From the NCBI RefSeq assembly GCF_025345615.1, contig NZ_JAODWD010000001.1, positions 747,304 to 811,303 on the forward strand: a stretch of 64,000 nucleotides of DNA, given 5' to 3'. The notes beneath the pieces were generated by a model. That model was not told the origin of the DNA and ran no database searches. It was given only the letters and a program-made list of their open reading frames with translations. This stretch comes from Mycobacterium deserti (GTDB lineage Bacteria > Actinomycetota > Actinomycetes > Mycobacteriales > Mycobacteriaceae). Below, one piece after another: positions 45,917-57,202 of the stretch (position 1 is the first letter of the stretch; each line of letters begins with the position of its first letter). Made by a program: the position numbers and the translations under genes.

Positions 45917-47596
45917 GTGACCGGATCGCGGCGTGAGCACGACCCGACGGGTCGGCGCGACCCGCGGTATTACCCGCCTCGCCCGCCCGCCGACCCCGGC
46001 GATGAGCACCCCGGCATGGCGAACTACCCCAGCGACGGCACCTACCGGCGGCCCCGACGCTCCGGGCCATCGCCGAGCGCCAACCGCTGGCTGCCGCCGC
46101 TCGACGAGCCTGCCCGCGAGTTCTCGACCGACCCGCCGCCGCGGTCGGTCCGAACCGGCACGGGCGAACGAGTCACCGTCACGAGGGCGGCCGCCCAACG
46201 CAGTCGCGAGATGGGATCGAAGATGTACGGCCTCGTACATCGCGCCGCGACCGCCGACGGAGCCGACAAATCGGGTCTGACCGCGCTGACGTGGCCGGTG
46301 GTCGCCAACTTCGCCGTGGACGCGGCGATGGCCGTCGCACTGGCCAACACCCTGTTCTTCGCCGCGGCCAGCGGCGAGAGCAAGGGCAAGGTCGCGCTGT
46401 ACCTGCTGATCACGATCGCGCCGTTCGCCGTGATCGCCCCGCTGATCGGCCCGGCCCTTGACCGCCTGCAGCACGGTCGCCGCGTCGCCCTGGCAGCGTC
46501 GTTCATGCTGCGCACGTTGTTGGTGGTGGTACTGATCGCCAACTACGACAGCGCCACGGGCAGCTTCCAATCGTGGGTGCTCTACCCCTGCGCGTTGGGA
46601 ATGATGGTGCTGTCCAAGTCATTCAGCGTGCTGCGCAGTGCGGTGACCCCGCGCGTGCTGCCACCGACGATCGATCTGGTGCGGGTCAACTCGCGGCTGA
46701 CCACGTTCGGCCTGCTGGGCGGAACCATGGTCGGCGGCGGACTCGCCGCAGCCGCCGAGTACCTGTTCGGACTGCTGCACATGCCGGGTGCGCTGTACGT
46801 CGTCGTCGCGGTGTCGGTGGCGGGCGCTGCGCTGGCGATGCGGATCCCGAAGTGGGTCGAGGTGACCGAGGGCGAAGTGCCCGCCACCCTGTCCTACCAC
46901 GGCCGCACCGGCGAGTTGCGCCGCTACCCCGAGCAGCCGCCGTCGAAGGACGCGCGACAACCGATGGGGCGCAACACGATCACCGCCCTGTGGGGCAACT
47001 GCACGATCAAGGTGATGGTCGGTTTCCTGTTCCTCTACCCGGCCTTCGTCGCGAAGTCGCACGACGCCAGCGGATGGGAGCAGCTGCGCATTCTCGGCCT
47101 GATCGGCGCCGCGGCGGCGATCGGTAACTTCGCGGGCAACTTCACCAGCGCGCGGCTGCGGCTCGGCCATCCGGCGCAGTTGGTGGTGCGGTGCACGATC
47201 GTCGTGACGCTGGGGGCGCTGGCCACGGCCGTCACCGGCAACCTGTTGGTGGCCGCGGTGGCCACGCTGCTGACGTCGGGGGCGGCCGCGATCGGCAAGG
47301 CCTCGCTGGACGCCTCGCTGCAGGACGACCTGCCCGAGGAGTCGCGCGCGTCGGCCTTCGGACGCTCAGAGTCGTTGCTGCAGTTGGCTTGGGTGACCGG
47401 CGGAGCGATCGGCGTGCTGATCTACACCGAGCTGTGGGTGGGCTTCACGACGGTCACCGCGGTGCTGATTCTCGGGTTGGCGCAGACGGTGGTGAGCTAC
47501 CGCGGCGAGTCGCTGATTCCCGGCTTCGGCGGCAACCGGCCGGTGTTGGCCGAGCAGGAGGGCGGCCTGGCCGACTCGGCGGCGGTCCCGGAGTGA
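45917..47596 (+). CDS. MFS-type transporter, Rv0876c homologue
   Basis: Major-facilitator-like membrane protein of about 559 residues with a hydrophilic N-terminal tail of roughly 110 residues (Pro/Arg-rich), then ten to twelve membrane segments. It matches Rv0876c, annotated only as a membrane protein. GTG 45917 is preferred over ATG 45899 because GGGGGAG (45901-45907) lies nine bases before it. The stop overlaps the next gene by 4 bp (GTGA). Confidence 0.88.
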   Translation: MTGSRREHDPTGRRDPRYYPPRPPADPGDEHPGMANYPSDGTYRRPRRSGPSPSANRWLPPLDEPAREFSTDPPPRSVRTGTGERVTVTRAAAQRSREMGSKMYGLVHRAATADGADKSGLTALTWPVVANFAVDAAMAVALANTLFFAAASGESKGKVALYLLITIAPFAVIAPLIGPALDRLQHGRRVALAASFMLRTLLVVVLIANYDSATGSFQSWVLYPCALGMMVLSKSFSVLRSAVTPRVLPPTIDLVRVNSRLTTFGLLGGTMVGGGLAAAAEYLFGLLHMPGALYVVVAVSVAGAALAMRIPKWVEVTEGEVPATLSYHGRTGELRRYPEQPPSKDARQPMGRNTITALWGNCTIKVMVGFLFLYPAFVAKSHDASGWEQLRILGLIGAAAAIGNFAGNFTSARLRLGHPAQLVVRCTIVVTLGALATAVTGNLLVAAVATLLTSGAAAIGKASLDASLQDDLPEESRASAFGRSESLLQLAWVTGGAIGVLIYTELWVGFTTVTAVLILGLAQTVVSYRGESLIPGFGGNRPVLAEQEGGLADSAAVPE

Positions 47597-48072
47597 AGCG
47601 CCTCATTGCCGCACTGGTTGCTGTCGTCGTCATCGCGACCACGGCGACAGGCGTGCTGATCTGGCGGATGAGCGGCTCCCACGAGTCGGAGTACCCGGAG
47701 ATCAGCGCGTATTCACGCGGACTGTCGGCAAGAGTTGGACCGTATCGATACTGCAACGTGCTGAACCCGACGGAGTGCACCGTGTTCGAACAGCAGGGCG
47801 AGCTGCCGGTGTCCGAGCGGGAGCCGGTTCAGCTGTCGGTGCCCGAGGCGATCGGCAAGGCGCCGTGGGTTCTGTTGCGGCAGTACGACGATTCCGATGT
47901 GCTCGAGGAGTTCCGGCCCGACAGCAGGCTCGCGGTGACCATCCCGACGGTCGATCCGCGCCGGGGCAAGCTGAACGGCATCGCGGTGTTGCTGCCGACG
48001 TTGATCCGACTGGACGGCGAAGAGGTGCCCGCGCCGCACGCCGAGTGGTCGGTGCGGACGGTGTGGTCTTAG
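47593..48072 (+). CDS. DUF2771 exported/membrane-anchored protein, Rv0875c homologue
   Basis: Protein of 159 residues. The N-terminal hydrophobic segment LIAALVAVVVIATTATGVLI is either a signal or an anchor, and the remainder is a compact extracytoplasmic domain with two cysteines (YRYCNVLNPTECTVF). It corresponds to Rv0875c. It is translationally coupled to the MFS gene. Function unknown. Confidence 0.85.
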   Translation: MKRLIAALVAVVVIATTATGVLIWRMSGSHESEYPEISAYSRGLSARVGPYRYCNVLNPTECTVFEQQGELPVSEREPVQLSVPEAIGKAPWVLLRQYDDSDVLEEFRPDSRLAVTIPTVDPRRGKLNGIAVLLPTLIRLDGEEVPAPHAEWSVRTVWS

Positions 48073-49070
48073 GCCGCGTGCTCGGCGGGAACCCGCTCAC
48101 CCTCGCGCGTCGACCCCGGGGGTGTCCCGTCACCGAAGGGCTTGCCGCCCAACTGTTCCCGATCGTGCGCGGTGAGCCAGTTCGCCAGATCCGGCCCCTT
48201 CGGGACGATCTGCGTCGGGTTGATGTCCGTGTGCACGATGTAGTAGTGCTGCTTGATCTGGACGAAGTCGACGGTGTCGCCGAAGCCGGGCGTCTGGAAC
48301 AGGTCTCGCGCGTACGCCCATAGCACCGGCATCTCCGACAGCTTCTGGCGGTTGCACTTGAAATGCCCGTGATAGACAGGGTCGAAGCGGGCCAACGTCG
48401 TGAACAACCGCACGTCGGCCTCGGTGATGGTGTCCCCGACCAGGTACCGCTGGTTCTCGAGCCGGTCGGACAGCCAGTCCAACGCCCTGAACAGCCGGTC
48501 ATGCGCCTTGTCGTAGGCGGCCTGCGAGCCGGCGAAACCGCAGCGGTACACGCCGTTGTTCACCTCGGTGTAGATGCGCTGCGCCACCTCGTCGATCTCG
48601 TCGCGCAGTTCCTGCGGATACAGCTGCGGTGCGCCGTCGCGGTGGTGGTCGGTCCACTCGGTGGAGAAATCGAGCGTGATCTGAGCGAAGTCATTGGTCA
48701 CGACCTGGCCCGTCGGCTCGTCGACGATCGCGGGCACCGTGATGCCCTTCTCGTAGTCCGGGAACCGTTTCAGGAATGCGTCCTTGAGTCGCGGGATCTT
48801 CAGTACCGGGTCCACGCCGCCGGGATCCAGGTCGAAGGTCCAGCTGTCCTCGTCGTGGGTGGGACCGCAAAAGCCAATGGAGAGAACGCCCTCGAGTCCA
48901 AGCAGCCTGCGCACGATGATGGTGCGGTTGGCCCACGGGCACGCCCGCGCGACGACCAGGCGGTAGCGCCCCGGCTCGACCGGATAGCCGTCACGGCCGT
49001 CGGCGGTGATGCGGGTGGTGATGTAGTCGGTGTCGCGGTCGAACTCGCCACCGCTGGCGACATAACTCAT
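48069..49070 (-). CDS. glutathione S-transferase omega-like (ECM4-type) reductase
   Basis: Protein of 333 residues of the glutathionyl-hydroquinone reductase family. The active-site motif ACPWANR gives the catalytic Cys44, followed by FCGPTHDEDSWTF; the C-terminal half is the helical GST domain (EADVRLFTTLARFDPVYHGHFKCN). Mycobacteria use mycothiol instead of glutathione, so the natural thiol may differ. Its end overlaps the convergent DUF2771 gene by 4 bp. Confidence 0.9.
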   Translation of the reverse strand: MSYVASGGEFDRDTDYITTRITADGRDGYPVEPGRYRLVVARACPWANRTIIVRRLLGLEGVLSIGFCGPTHDEDSWTFDLDPGGVDPVLKIPRLKDAFLKRFPDYEKGITVPAIVDEPTGQVVTNDFAQITLDFSTEWTDHHRDGAPQLYPQELRDEIDEVAQRIYTEVNNGVYRCGFAGSQAAYDKAHDRLFRALDWLSDRLENQRYLVGDTITEADVRLFTTLARFDPVYHGHFKCNRQKLSEMPVLWAYARDLFQTPGFGDTVDFVQIKQHYYIVHTDINPTQIVPKGPDLANWLTAHDREQLGGKPFGDGTPPGSTREGERVPAEHAA

Positions 49071-49088
49071 GACCCCATTGTTCCCCGC

Positions 49089-49145
49089 CGAACGTTCCTT
49101 ACCGCTCGAAATCTCGGCGGATCTTCAAGCGGTAAGGAACGTTCG
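49089..49145. repeat. perfect 18-bp inverted repeat between cspB and GST gene
   Basis: Left arm 49089-49106 and right arm 49128-49145 are perfectly complementary, with a 21-base loop. Each arm contains AACGTTCC or its complement. It begins 17 bp after the cspB stop and ends 19 bp before the GST start; both genes run leftwards. It could be a terminator for cspB, an operator for the GST gene, or a dispersed repeat. Confidence 0.65.
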
Positions 49146-49162
49146 CGGGCGCTGAAGAGGAG

Positions 49163-49573
49163 CTAGGCGTCGAGCTCGCTCGCGACGGCCCGCACCACTT
49201 CCGACACCCGCCGGGCGACCTTGCGGTCCGGATAGCGACCCTTGCGCAACTCCGGCTGCACGACGCCTTCCAGCAGGGTGATCATGTCCTCGACCATGCC
49301 GTGCAACTCGTCGGGCGTGTGCTTGTGCTCGGCTGCGGCGGCCTCACGACGGGTCCGGGTGAGGCTCGGCGGCGAGTCGAGGATCTTCAGACTCAACGCC
49401 TGCGGGCCGCGACGGCCCGCGGCCATGCCGAACTCGACACGCTGCCCGGCCTTGAGGCCCTCGACGCCTGCGGGCAGCGCTGAGGACCGCACGTAGACGT
49501 CCTCGCCTTCCTCTTGCGACAGAAAGCCGAAGCCCTTCTCGGCGTCGTACCACTTAACCCGGCCGGTCGGCAC
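49163..49573 (-). CDS. cspB: cold-shock-domain protein CspB
   Basis: Protein of 136 residues: an N-terminal cold-shock domain ([23 protein letters not shown], with RNP1-like KGFGF) and a C-terminal helical extension of about 70 residues. It matches CspB (Rv0871). It probably binds RNA and aids cold or stress adaptation. GTG 49573 ([10 protein letters not shown]) is preferred over the codon nine bases upstream, with GGTGAG before it. Confidence 0.93.
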   Translation of the reverse strand: MPTGRVKWYDAEKGFGFLSQEEGEDVYVRSSALPAGVEGLKAGQRVEFGMAAGRRGPQALSLKILDSPPSLTRTRREAAAAEHKHTPDELHGMVEDMITLLEGVVQPELRKGRYPDRKVARRVSEVVRAVASELDA

Positions 49574-49712
49574 TGGTCTCACCCGCTCGTCTCGTACTCA
49601 CATAAGGAAAGCGTCCCGATTGCGCCGGGACGCGTGCAGCTGATCTTACTCGGACGCCTCACAGACCAGCACCCGCTTTACTCGGTAGGCTGGGGCAACC
49701 GTCGGAGGAGCC

Positions 49713-50114
49713 ATGCGCCTAATACTGAACATCATCTGGTTGATCTTCGGCGGCCTCTGGCTGGCGCTGGGCTACCTCCTTGCCGCGCTCATCTGTTTCG
49801 TCCTGATCATCACGATCCCGTTCGGATTCGCCTCGCTGCGCATCGCGTCGTACGCGCTGTGGCCGTTCGGCCGCACCATCGTCGAGAAGCCGGGCCCGCG
49901 GCCGGGCGCGCTCGTCGGCAATGTCATCTGGGTCCTCGTCGCCGGCATCTGGCTGGCGATCGGCCACGTCCTCACCGCGGTTGCCATGGCCGTCACCATC
50001 ATCGGCATTCCGCTGGCGCTGGCCAACCTCAAGCTCATACCGGTCTCGCTCGTGCCGCTGGGCAAGGAAATCGTTCCGGCCGACGAGTTCAACTCCGCGC
50101 GAGTCGCCGCATGA
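49713..50114 (+). CDS. YccF-domain membrane protein, Rv0870c homologue
   Basis: Membrane protein of 133 residues with two copies of a YccF-like pattern: IIWLIFGGLWLALGYLLAALI with ITIPFG, and VIWVLVAGIWLAIGHVLTAVA with ITIIGIPLALANLKL. It corresponds to Rv0870c. Function unknown. Its stop overlaps moaA2 by 4 bp (ATGA), which ties it to the molybdopterin operon. Confidence 0.9.
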   Translation: MRLILNIIWLIFGGLWLALGYLLAALICFVLIITIPFGFASLRIASYALWPFGRTIVEKPGPRPGALVGNVIWVLVAGIWLAIGHVLTAVAMAVTIIGIPLALANLKLIPVSLVPLGKEIVPADEFNSARVAA

Positions 50115-51160
50115 CCGTCATCAACCTCGGAGTGCCCTCGCTGGGCCCCGCCGACCCCGCCCCGGCCGACGGTCCGCTGATCGACACGTTCGGCCGGATC
50201 GCCACCGACCTACGGGTCTCGCTGACCGACCGGTGCAACCTGCGTTGCACCTACTGCATGCCCGCCGAGGGACTCGACTGGCTGCCCGGCGACGATCTGC
50301 TGCGACCTGATGAACTGGCCCGGCTGCTGCGCATCGGCGTCACCAAACTCGGCATCACCAGTGTGCGGTTCACCGGCGGCGAGCCGCTGGTGGCCAAGCA
50401 CCTCGAAGACGTGGTGGCCCTCACCGCGTCGCTGGCGCCGCGCCCCGAAATCACGTTGACCACCAACGGGATCGGACTCGCCAGACGGGCCGCGAAGCTC
50501 AAGCGCGCCGGGTTGGACCGCATCAACGTGTCACTGGACACCGTCGACGCCGCGCGCTTCGCCCGCATCACCCGGCGCGACCGGCTGGCCGATGTGCTGG
50601 CCGGACTGGAGGGCGCCAAGGCCGCAGGCCTCGATCCGGTCAAGGTCAATGCCGTGCTCGACCCGACCACCGGCCTCGACGACGCCGTCGGTCTGCTGCG
50701 GTTCTGCCTCGACCACGGATACCAATTGCGCATCATCGAGCAGATGCCGCTCGACGCCAGCCACCAATGGCAACGCGGACGGGCGCTGGGCGCCGACGAC
50801 GTGCTCGCGACGCTGCAGCGGCATTTCGACCTTGAGCCCGATCCTGCGCCCCGTGGCTCGGCGCCCGCGCAGTTGTGGCAGGTCGACGGCGGTCGCGGCA
50901 CCGTCGGCATCATCGCGTCGGTGTCCAAGGCGTTCTGCGCGGCGTGTGACCGCACCCGCCTCACCGCCGACGGCCAGATCCGCAACTGCCTCTTCGCGCG
51001 GCAGGAGACCGATCTGCGCCGGCTGATGCGCACCGGAGCCGACGACGACGCGATCGAAGCCGCGTGGCGGGCCGCGATGTGGGCCAAAGCGGCAGGCCAC
51101 GGCATCAACGACCCCGGCTTCGTCCAGCCCGACCGCCCGATGAGCGCGATCGGCGGCTGA
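50111..51160 (+). CDS. moaA2: GTP 3',8-cyclase MoaA2
   Basis: Radical-SAM enzyme of 349 residues for the first step of molybdopterin synthesis. The CxxxCxxC cluster ligands are Cys42, Cys46 and Cys49. The second cluster cysteines lie in AFCAACDRTRL and RNCLF. VRFTGGEP and the terminal Gly-Gly are conserved. It matches MoaA2 (Rv0869c). It is in one transcript with yccF and moaD2, which follows with no gap. Confidence 0.96.
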   Translation: MTVINLGVPSLGPADPAPADGPLIDTFGRIATDLRVSLTDRCNLRCTYCMPAEGLDWLPGDDLLRPDELARLLRIGVTKLGITSVRFTGGEPLVAKHLEDVVALTASLAPRPEITLTTNGIGLARRAAKLKRAGLDRINVSLDTVDAARFARITRRDRLADVLAGLEGAKAAGLDPVKVNAVLDPTTGLDDAVGLLRFCLDHGYQLRIIEQMPLDASHQWQRGRALGADDVLATLQRHFDLEPDPAPRGSAPAQLWQVDGGRGTVGIIASVSKAFCAACDRTRLTADGQIRNCLFARQETDLRRLMRTGADDDAIEAAWRAAMWAKAAGHGINDPGFVQPDRPMSAIGG

Positions 51161-51415
51161 ATGTCGGCGAAAGTGACGGTGCGGTACTTCGCGGCGGCGC
51201 GGGCCGCGGCAGGAATCGACGAGGAGATGGTGGCCGTCGTCCCGGGGACGACGGTGGCCGATCTGGTCGGTCAACTCGGTCAGCGCGACGCACAACTCGC
51301 GAATGTGTTGAGGCGCTGCTCATTTCTGTGCGACGGCATCGCGGTGCGTGACCAGGACGCGCCGGTGCAAAACGCTCAGACGATCGACGTTCTTCCGCCA
51401 TTCGCCGGCGGATAA
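51161..51415 (+). CDS. moaD2: molybdopterin synthase sulfur carrier MoaD2
   Basis: Ubiquitin-like sulfur carrier of 84 residues ending in the required FAGG, whose C-terminal Gly is thiocarboxylated. It donates sulfur to precursor Z with MoaE. It starts directly after the moaA2 stop. It matches MoaD2 (Rv0868c). Confidence 0.94.
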   Translation: MSAKVTVRYFAAARAAAGIDEEMVAVVPGTTVADLVGQLGQRDAQLANVLRRCSFLCDGIAVRDQDAPVQNAQTIDVLPPFAGG

Positions 51416-51416
51416 C

Positions 51417-51432
51417 CGTGATTTACGTCACA
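51417..51432. promoter_or_regulatory. CRP-like site upstream of rpfA
   Basis: CGTGATTTACGTCACA differs from TGTGA-N6-TCACA only at the first base. It lies 2 bp after moaD2 and upstream of rpfA. M. tuberculosis CRP (Rv3676) is, from memory, known to control rpfA, so the site probably serves that gene. Confidence 0.75.
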
Positions 51433-51633
51433 TAACGAAACGGTCACAAGCTGGCTACGACCAGGTAGAGCACCGGGTACACCAGCGAAAACGCCCGGAA
51501 CTCCTGCGGGTTTAGAGGCCCATTATTATTTGCCGCCACCGGAAACGCCGGGGGCAGCAAGAGATGACGCACCCGTCGAGAGCCGTTACGGTTCATTCCC
51601 AGGCCATCGACGCGTAATCGCTTGGCCCGCCGT
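51433..51633 (+). other. rpfA promoter and upstream leader region
   Basis: About 200 bp between the CRP-like site and the riboswitch. TATTAT at 51524-51529 is a possible -10 hexamer. No open frame with a recognisable product is seen. The transcript start probably lies here. Confidence 0.45.
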
Positions 51634-53144
<1,511 letters not shown>

Positions 53145-53159
53145 TTACTCGCGGGCGGG

Positions 53160-53585
53160 TCAGGCGGATCCGACCCACTCCTGCGATCCGTCGCCGAAGA
53201 ACTGGTGTTTCCACACCGGCAGTCGCTCCTTGACCATGTCGACCAGCCGTTCGCACGTGTCGAACGCCGCGCCGCGGTGGTCGGCGGCCACCGCGGCCAC
53301 CAGCGCCGCGTCGCCGATGTGCAGGGTGCCGATGCGGTGACTGACCGCGATGGCCCGCACGCCGTGGCACGACGCCGCGATCTCGGCGGCCACGTCGGCC
53401 AGGGTCTGCTGCGCCGACGGGTGCGCGGAGTATTCGAGCCGCGTGACCGATCGGCCGCCGTCGTGGTCACGGACGACGCCGGCGAAGCCCACCACGGCGC
53501 CCGCGGCCTCGTGGGCGACCAGCGCCTCGTGCGCGGCCAGTTCGATGGGTTGTTCGGTGAGTTCAGCGCGCAGCACGGCCGTCAT
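53160..53585 (-). CDS. moaE2: molybdopterin synthase catalytic subunit MoaE2
   Basis: Protein of 141 residues that, with MoaD2, converts precursor Z to molybdopterin. Conserved parts are [23 protein letters not shown], the [15 protein letters not shown] strand, and [21 protein letters not shown] containing the active-site lysines. It matches MoaE2 (Rv0866). ATG 53585 overlaps the mog stop by 4 bp. The open frame upstream is not coding. Confidence 0.95.
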   Translation of the reverse strand: MTAVLRAELTEQPIELAAHEALVAHEAAGAVVGFAGVVRDHDGGRSVTRLEYSAHPSAQQTLADVAAEIAASCHGVRAIAVSHRIGTLHIGDAALVAAVAADHRGAAFDTCERLVDMVKERLPVWKHQFFGDGSQEWVGSA

Positions 53586-54061
53586 CGCGCGTGGTCCTTT
53601 CCGCCGAGTTGGTCCAGCGCGTGCTCTAGCACGTCGTCGAGCACGCCGAGACCGTCCTTGACGCCGCCGGGCGAGCCCGGCAGGTTGACGATCAGGGTGC
53701 GGCCCGCGACGCCGCACACGCCCCGCGACAGCACCGACGTCGGGACCTTCGGCAGCCCGGAACGCCTGATGGCGTCGGCGAGGCCGGGGATCTGGTAGTC
53801 GAGCAGCGCCTGGGTGACTTCGGGTGTGGCGTCGGTGGGCGATATCCCCGTACCGCCGGAAGTGATTGCGACGTCGACGTTTTCGGCCAGCGCGGCGCGC
53901 AGCGCGTCCCCGACTTCATCGCCGTCGGCAACCACGACAGGGTCGGGTGCGCTGATGCCGCGAGCACGCAACCAGTCGACGACGATCGGCCCGCAGCGGT
54001 CCTCGTACACACCCGACGCCGCGCGGGTGGAGGCGATGATGACCCGGCCCTCGCGCGTCAT
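53582..54061 (-). CDS. mog: molybdenum cofactor biosynthesis protein Mog (MoaB/MogA family)
   Basis: Protein of 159 residues of the MogA/MoaB family, adenylylating molybdopterin before metal insertion. [22 protein letters not shown] is the signature, followed by [16 protein letters not shown]. It matches Rv0865. ATG 54061 is used because it overlaps the moaC2 stop by 4 bp (ATGA); an ATG nine bases upstream is possible. Confidence 0.94.
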   Translation of the reverse strand: MTREGRVIIASTRAASGVYEDRCGPIVVDWLRARGISAPDPVVVADGDEVGDALRAALAENVDVAITSGGTGISPTDATPEVTQALLDYQIPGLADAIRRSGLPKVPTSVLSRGVCGVAGRTLIVNLPGSPGGVKDGLGVLDDVLEHALDQLGGKDHAR

Positions 54062-54561
54062 CTCGTCCACGTTCCCGTCTTGCCGCCTTCTTTGCGCAGT
54101 ACCCGGATGTCATCGATGCGCGCGGCGGGGTCCACGGCCTTGATCATGTCGTAGAGCGTCAGCGTGGCGACGCTGACCGCCGTCAGCGCCTCCATCTCGA
54201 CGCCGGTGCGGTCGGTGGTGCGCACGGTGGCGGTGACCTCGATCGCCTCGTCGCCGACGACGAAGTCGACGTCGACTCCGGTCAAGGCCAATTGGTGGCA
54301 CAGCGGAATCAGGTCGCTCGTGCGTTTGGCGGCCAGGATGCCCGCCACTCGCGCGGTGGCGAGCGCGTCGCCCTTCGGCAGCCCGTTCGAGGTGATGAGC
54401 GCGACGACGTGGGCGCTGGTGTGCAGGGTGCCCGCCGCGACGGCGGTGCGCTTGGACGGGTCCTTGGCGGTCACGTCGACCATGTGCGCCGCGCCCGACT
54501 CATCGAGGTGGGAGAGGCTGGCCCCGCCGGAGGCGGGAAGGTCGGGCCCCGCGTCAGCCAC
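54058..54561 (-). CDS. moaC2: cyclic pyranopterin monophosphate synthase MoaC2
   Basis: Enzyme of 167 residues that forms cyclic pyranopterin from the MoaA product. Conserved segments are [36 protein letters not shown] and [25 protein letters not shown], followed by [11 protein letters not shown]. It matches MoaC2 (Rv0864). Its GTG start shares one base with the upstream stop (TAGTG). Confidence 0.95.
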   Translation of the reverse strand: MADAGPDLPASGGASLSHLDESGAAHMVDVTAKDPSKRTAVAAGTLHTSAHVVALITSNGLPKGDALATARVAGILAAKRTSDLIPLCHQLALTGVDVDFVVGDEAIEVTATVRTTDRTGVEMEALTAVSVATLTLYDMIKAVDPAARIDDIRVLRKEGGKTGTWTR

Positions 54562-54755
54562 TACTTGTTGATGACCGTGCTGGAGTGGAGGTACGGAAGC
54601 TCGTCGGCCGGCAGCGGGAAGGTCAGGTCGCCGAACGGCGACAGCGCGCCGGTGCGGTCGGCGGCCAATTCACTGACCGGGTGGTCGTCCTCGCCGTCGA
54701 CGGCGGGCCAACCCGGGTCGACGTAGCGCTTCTTCTGCTGCTTGTCGTTTGCCAC
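54561..54755 (-). CDS. small conserved protein, Rv0863 homologue
   Basis: Soluble protein of 64 residues starting [25 protein letters not shown] and ending [11 protein letters not shown]. It corresponds in place to Rv0863. No function is known. GTG 54755 is chosen; the longer frame to 54821 overlaps the divergent Rv0862c start. It is the first gene of the minus-strand moaC2-mog-moaE2 transcript. Confidence 0.8.
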   Translation of the reverse strand: MANDKQQKKRYVDPGWPAVDGEDDHPVSELAADRTGALSPFGDLTFPLPADELPYLHSSTVINK

Positions 54756-54820
54756 GTCAACATTGTGGCAGGCGCCGCGGGCACATGCGACACCGGCGGG
54801 CTGCTTTACGCTGGTCAGCA

Positions 54821-57082
54821 ATGACCGAACACATTCCGGGCGTCCCGCTGGGCGCCTGGTTGGCCGAGCTGGACGACGAGCGGCTGATCCGGCTGCTGGA
54901 GCTGCGGCCCGACCTGACGCAACCGCCGCCGGGCAGCATCGCGGCGCTGGCGGCGCGCGCCCAGTCGCGGCAGTCGGTCAAGGCGGCCACCGACGACCTG
55001 GACTATCTGCGGCTCGCGGTCCTCGACGCGCTGCTGGTGCTGCACGCCGACACCACGGCGGTTCCGCTGACCAAGCTCGTCGAACTGCTCGGCGACCGGG
55101 CCGACGAAACCGGTATCGCCGCGGCTGTGGACAGCCTCCGCGAGCGTGCGCTGGTGTGGGGCGGCGAAGACAACACGGCGATCCGGGTAGTCGCCGAAGC
55201 CGCCTCGGGTCTGCCCTGGTATCCCGGGCAGGCCACGGTCGAAGACACCGCGCCCGACGACATCGCGGCCCGACTCGACACGCTGGACGAAGGCCAGCGC
55301 GAATTGCTGCAGAAGCTGATCGAGGGATCGCCGGTGGGGCGCACCCGCGACGCCGCACCGGGGACACCGTCGGACCGCCCCGTGCAGCGGCTGCTGGCGG
55401 CGGGCCTGTTGCGCCAGGTCGACGCCGAGACGGTGATCCTGCCGCGGCTCGTCGGCCAGGTGCTGCGCGGCGACCTACCCGGGCCGGTGCACCTGACGAA
55501 GCCTGATCCGGTCGTATCGAAGACGACGGCCGCCGATGTCGACGCCGTTGCCGCGGGCGCCGCGATCGACCTGCTGCGCGAAGTCGAGCTGGTACTCGAA
55601 ACGCTCGGCGCCGCACCGGTTCCCGAGCTGCGCAGCGGCGGGCTGGGGGTCCGCGACGTGAAACGGCTCACCAAGGTCACCGGCATCGACGAGCGTCGGC
55701 TGGGCCTGGTCCTGGAGATCGCGTCGGCGGCGGCACTGATCGCGGCAGGCATACCCGAGCCCGAACCCGCCGACGGATCGGGTCCGTACTGGGCGCCGAC
55801 CGTGGCCGCCGACCGGTTCGTCGAGTCCCAGACGGCGGCCAAATGGGGACTGCTCGCGTCGACCTGGCTTGACCTGCCTGCCAGGCCCAGCCTCATCGGC
55901 ACCCGCGGACCGGACAACAAACCGTATGCGGCGCTTTCGGATTCGCTGTTCTCGACCGCCGCGCCGCTGGATCGCCGGTTGCTTCTCGAAGTGCTGGCCG
56001 ACCTGCCGCCCGGCGCGGGTGTCAACGCCACCGAGGCGTCGCGCGCGATGGTGTGGCGCAGGCCGCGGTGGTCGGTGCGCCTGCAACCCGGCCCGATCGA
56101 CGACCTGCTGACCGAAGCCCACATTCTCGGCATGGTGGGCCGCGGCGCGATCGCCACCCCGGCGCGCGCCCTGCTGGCCGGCGCGCTGGCCGACGACGTC
56201 GTCAAGGCGATGGACAAGGTGCTGCCCGCACCGATCGATCACTTCCTGCTGCAGGCCGACTTGACGGTCGTCGTGCCCGGCCCGTTGGAGCGCGACCTGG
56301 CCGAGCAGTTGTCGGCGGTAGCCAGCGTGGAGTCGGCGGGCGCGGCGATGGTGTACCGCGTCAGCGAGGCGTCCATCCGGCGCGCTCTTGACACCGGACG
56401 GACCGCTGGCGAGCTGCATGCGTTCTTCAAACGTCATTCGAAAACCCCTGTACCGCAAGGGCTGACGTATCTGATCGACGACGTGGCCCGTAGGCATGGC
56501 CAGTTGCGTGTCGGGATGGCCGCGTCGTTCGTGCGCTGCGAGGACCCGGCGCTGCTGGCGCAGGCGGTCGCGGCGCCTGCTACCGAGCCGTTGGAGATGC
56601 GCCTGCTGGCCCCGACGGTCGCCGTGTCGCAAGCGCCGATCTCCGACGTGCTGACCGCCCTGCGCGCGGCCGGCTTCGCACCCGCCGCCGAGGATTCGAC
56701 CGGCGCGATCGTCGACATTCGCGCCCATGGTGCCCGTGTGCCCGCACCGCCGGGGCGACGCCGCGTCTACCGGTCCGCGCCGACCCCGACGAGCCAGACG
56801 CTCGGCGCGATCGTCGCGGTGCTGCGCAAGGTGGCGTCCGCGCCCCCGTCGGGCCTGCGACTGGATCCGGCCGTCGCGATTTCGGAGTTGCAGGAGGCGG
56901 CCCACCACCAGCACTCCGTGGTGATCGGCTACGTCGACCCGGCAGGGGTCGCGACGCAGCGGGTGGTGGCTCCGATCAACGTCCGCGGCGGACAGCTGAC
57001 CGCCTACGACCCCGCGTCGGGACGGGTGCGCGAGTTCGCCATCCACCGCGTCACGTCGGTCGTGTCCGCCGACCCTGGGTAG
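54821..57082 (+). CDS. helicase-associated domain protein, Rv0862c homologue
   Basis: Protein of 753 residues with the XPB/Ssl2 N-terminal-like (helicase-associated) domain in the C-terminal part, and winged-helix-like segments. It has no Walker A motif and is not itself an ATPase. It lies 120 bp upstream of the XPB helicase and is conserved beside it (Rv0862c), so a partner role in DNA repair is likely. ATG 54821 ([11 protein letters not shown]) is used; the open frame upstream overlaps Rv0863 antisense. Confidence 0.9.
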   Translation: MTEHIPGVPLGAWLAELDDERLIRLLELRPDLTQPPPGSIAALAARAQSRQSVKAATDDLDYLRLAVLDALLVLHADTTAVPLTKLVELLGDRADETGIAAAVDSLRERALVWGGEDNTAIRVVAEAASGLPWYPGQATVEDTAPDDIAARLDTLDEGQRELLQKLIEGSPVGRTRDAAPGTPSDRPVQRLLAAGLLRQVDAETVILPRLVGQVLRGDLPGPVHLTKPDPVVSKTTAADVDAVAAGAAIDLLREVELVLETLGAAPVPELRSGGLGVRDVKRLTKVTGIDERRLGLVLEIASAAALIAAGIPEPEPADGSGPYWAPTVAADRFVESQTAAKWGLLASTWLDLPARPSLIGTRGPDNKPYAALSDSLFSTAAPLDRRLLLEVLADLPPGAGVNATEASRAMVWRRPRWSVRLQPGPIDDLLTEAHILGMVGRGAIATPARALLAGALADDVVKAMDKVLPAPIDHFLLQADLTVVVPGPLERDLAEQLSAVASVESAGAAMVYRVSEASIRRALDTGRTAGELHAFFKRHSKTPVPQGLTYLIDDVARRHGQLRVGMAASFVRCEDPALLAQAVAAPATEPLEMRLLAPTVAVSQAPISDVLTALRAAGFAPAAEDSTGAIVDIRAHGARVPAPPGRRRVYRSAPTPTSQTLGAIVAVLRKVASAPPSGLRLDPAVAISELQEAAHHQHSVVIGYVDPAGVATQRVVAPINVRGGQLTAYDPASGRVREFAIHRVTSVVSADPG

Positions 57083-57202
57083 CTCGCGCACCCGTTCCCG
57101 CAGGCCAGTGGATGTTTACGCACGCTCGTGGGGGTGGCCTGTCCGCGGCCCCTGGATAATGGACAGAATGACCAGCGAGCGAGCAGTTGAGCGGGATCGC
57201 GC

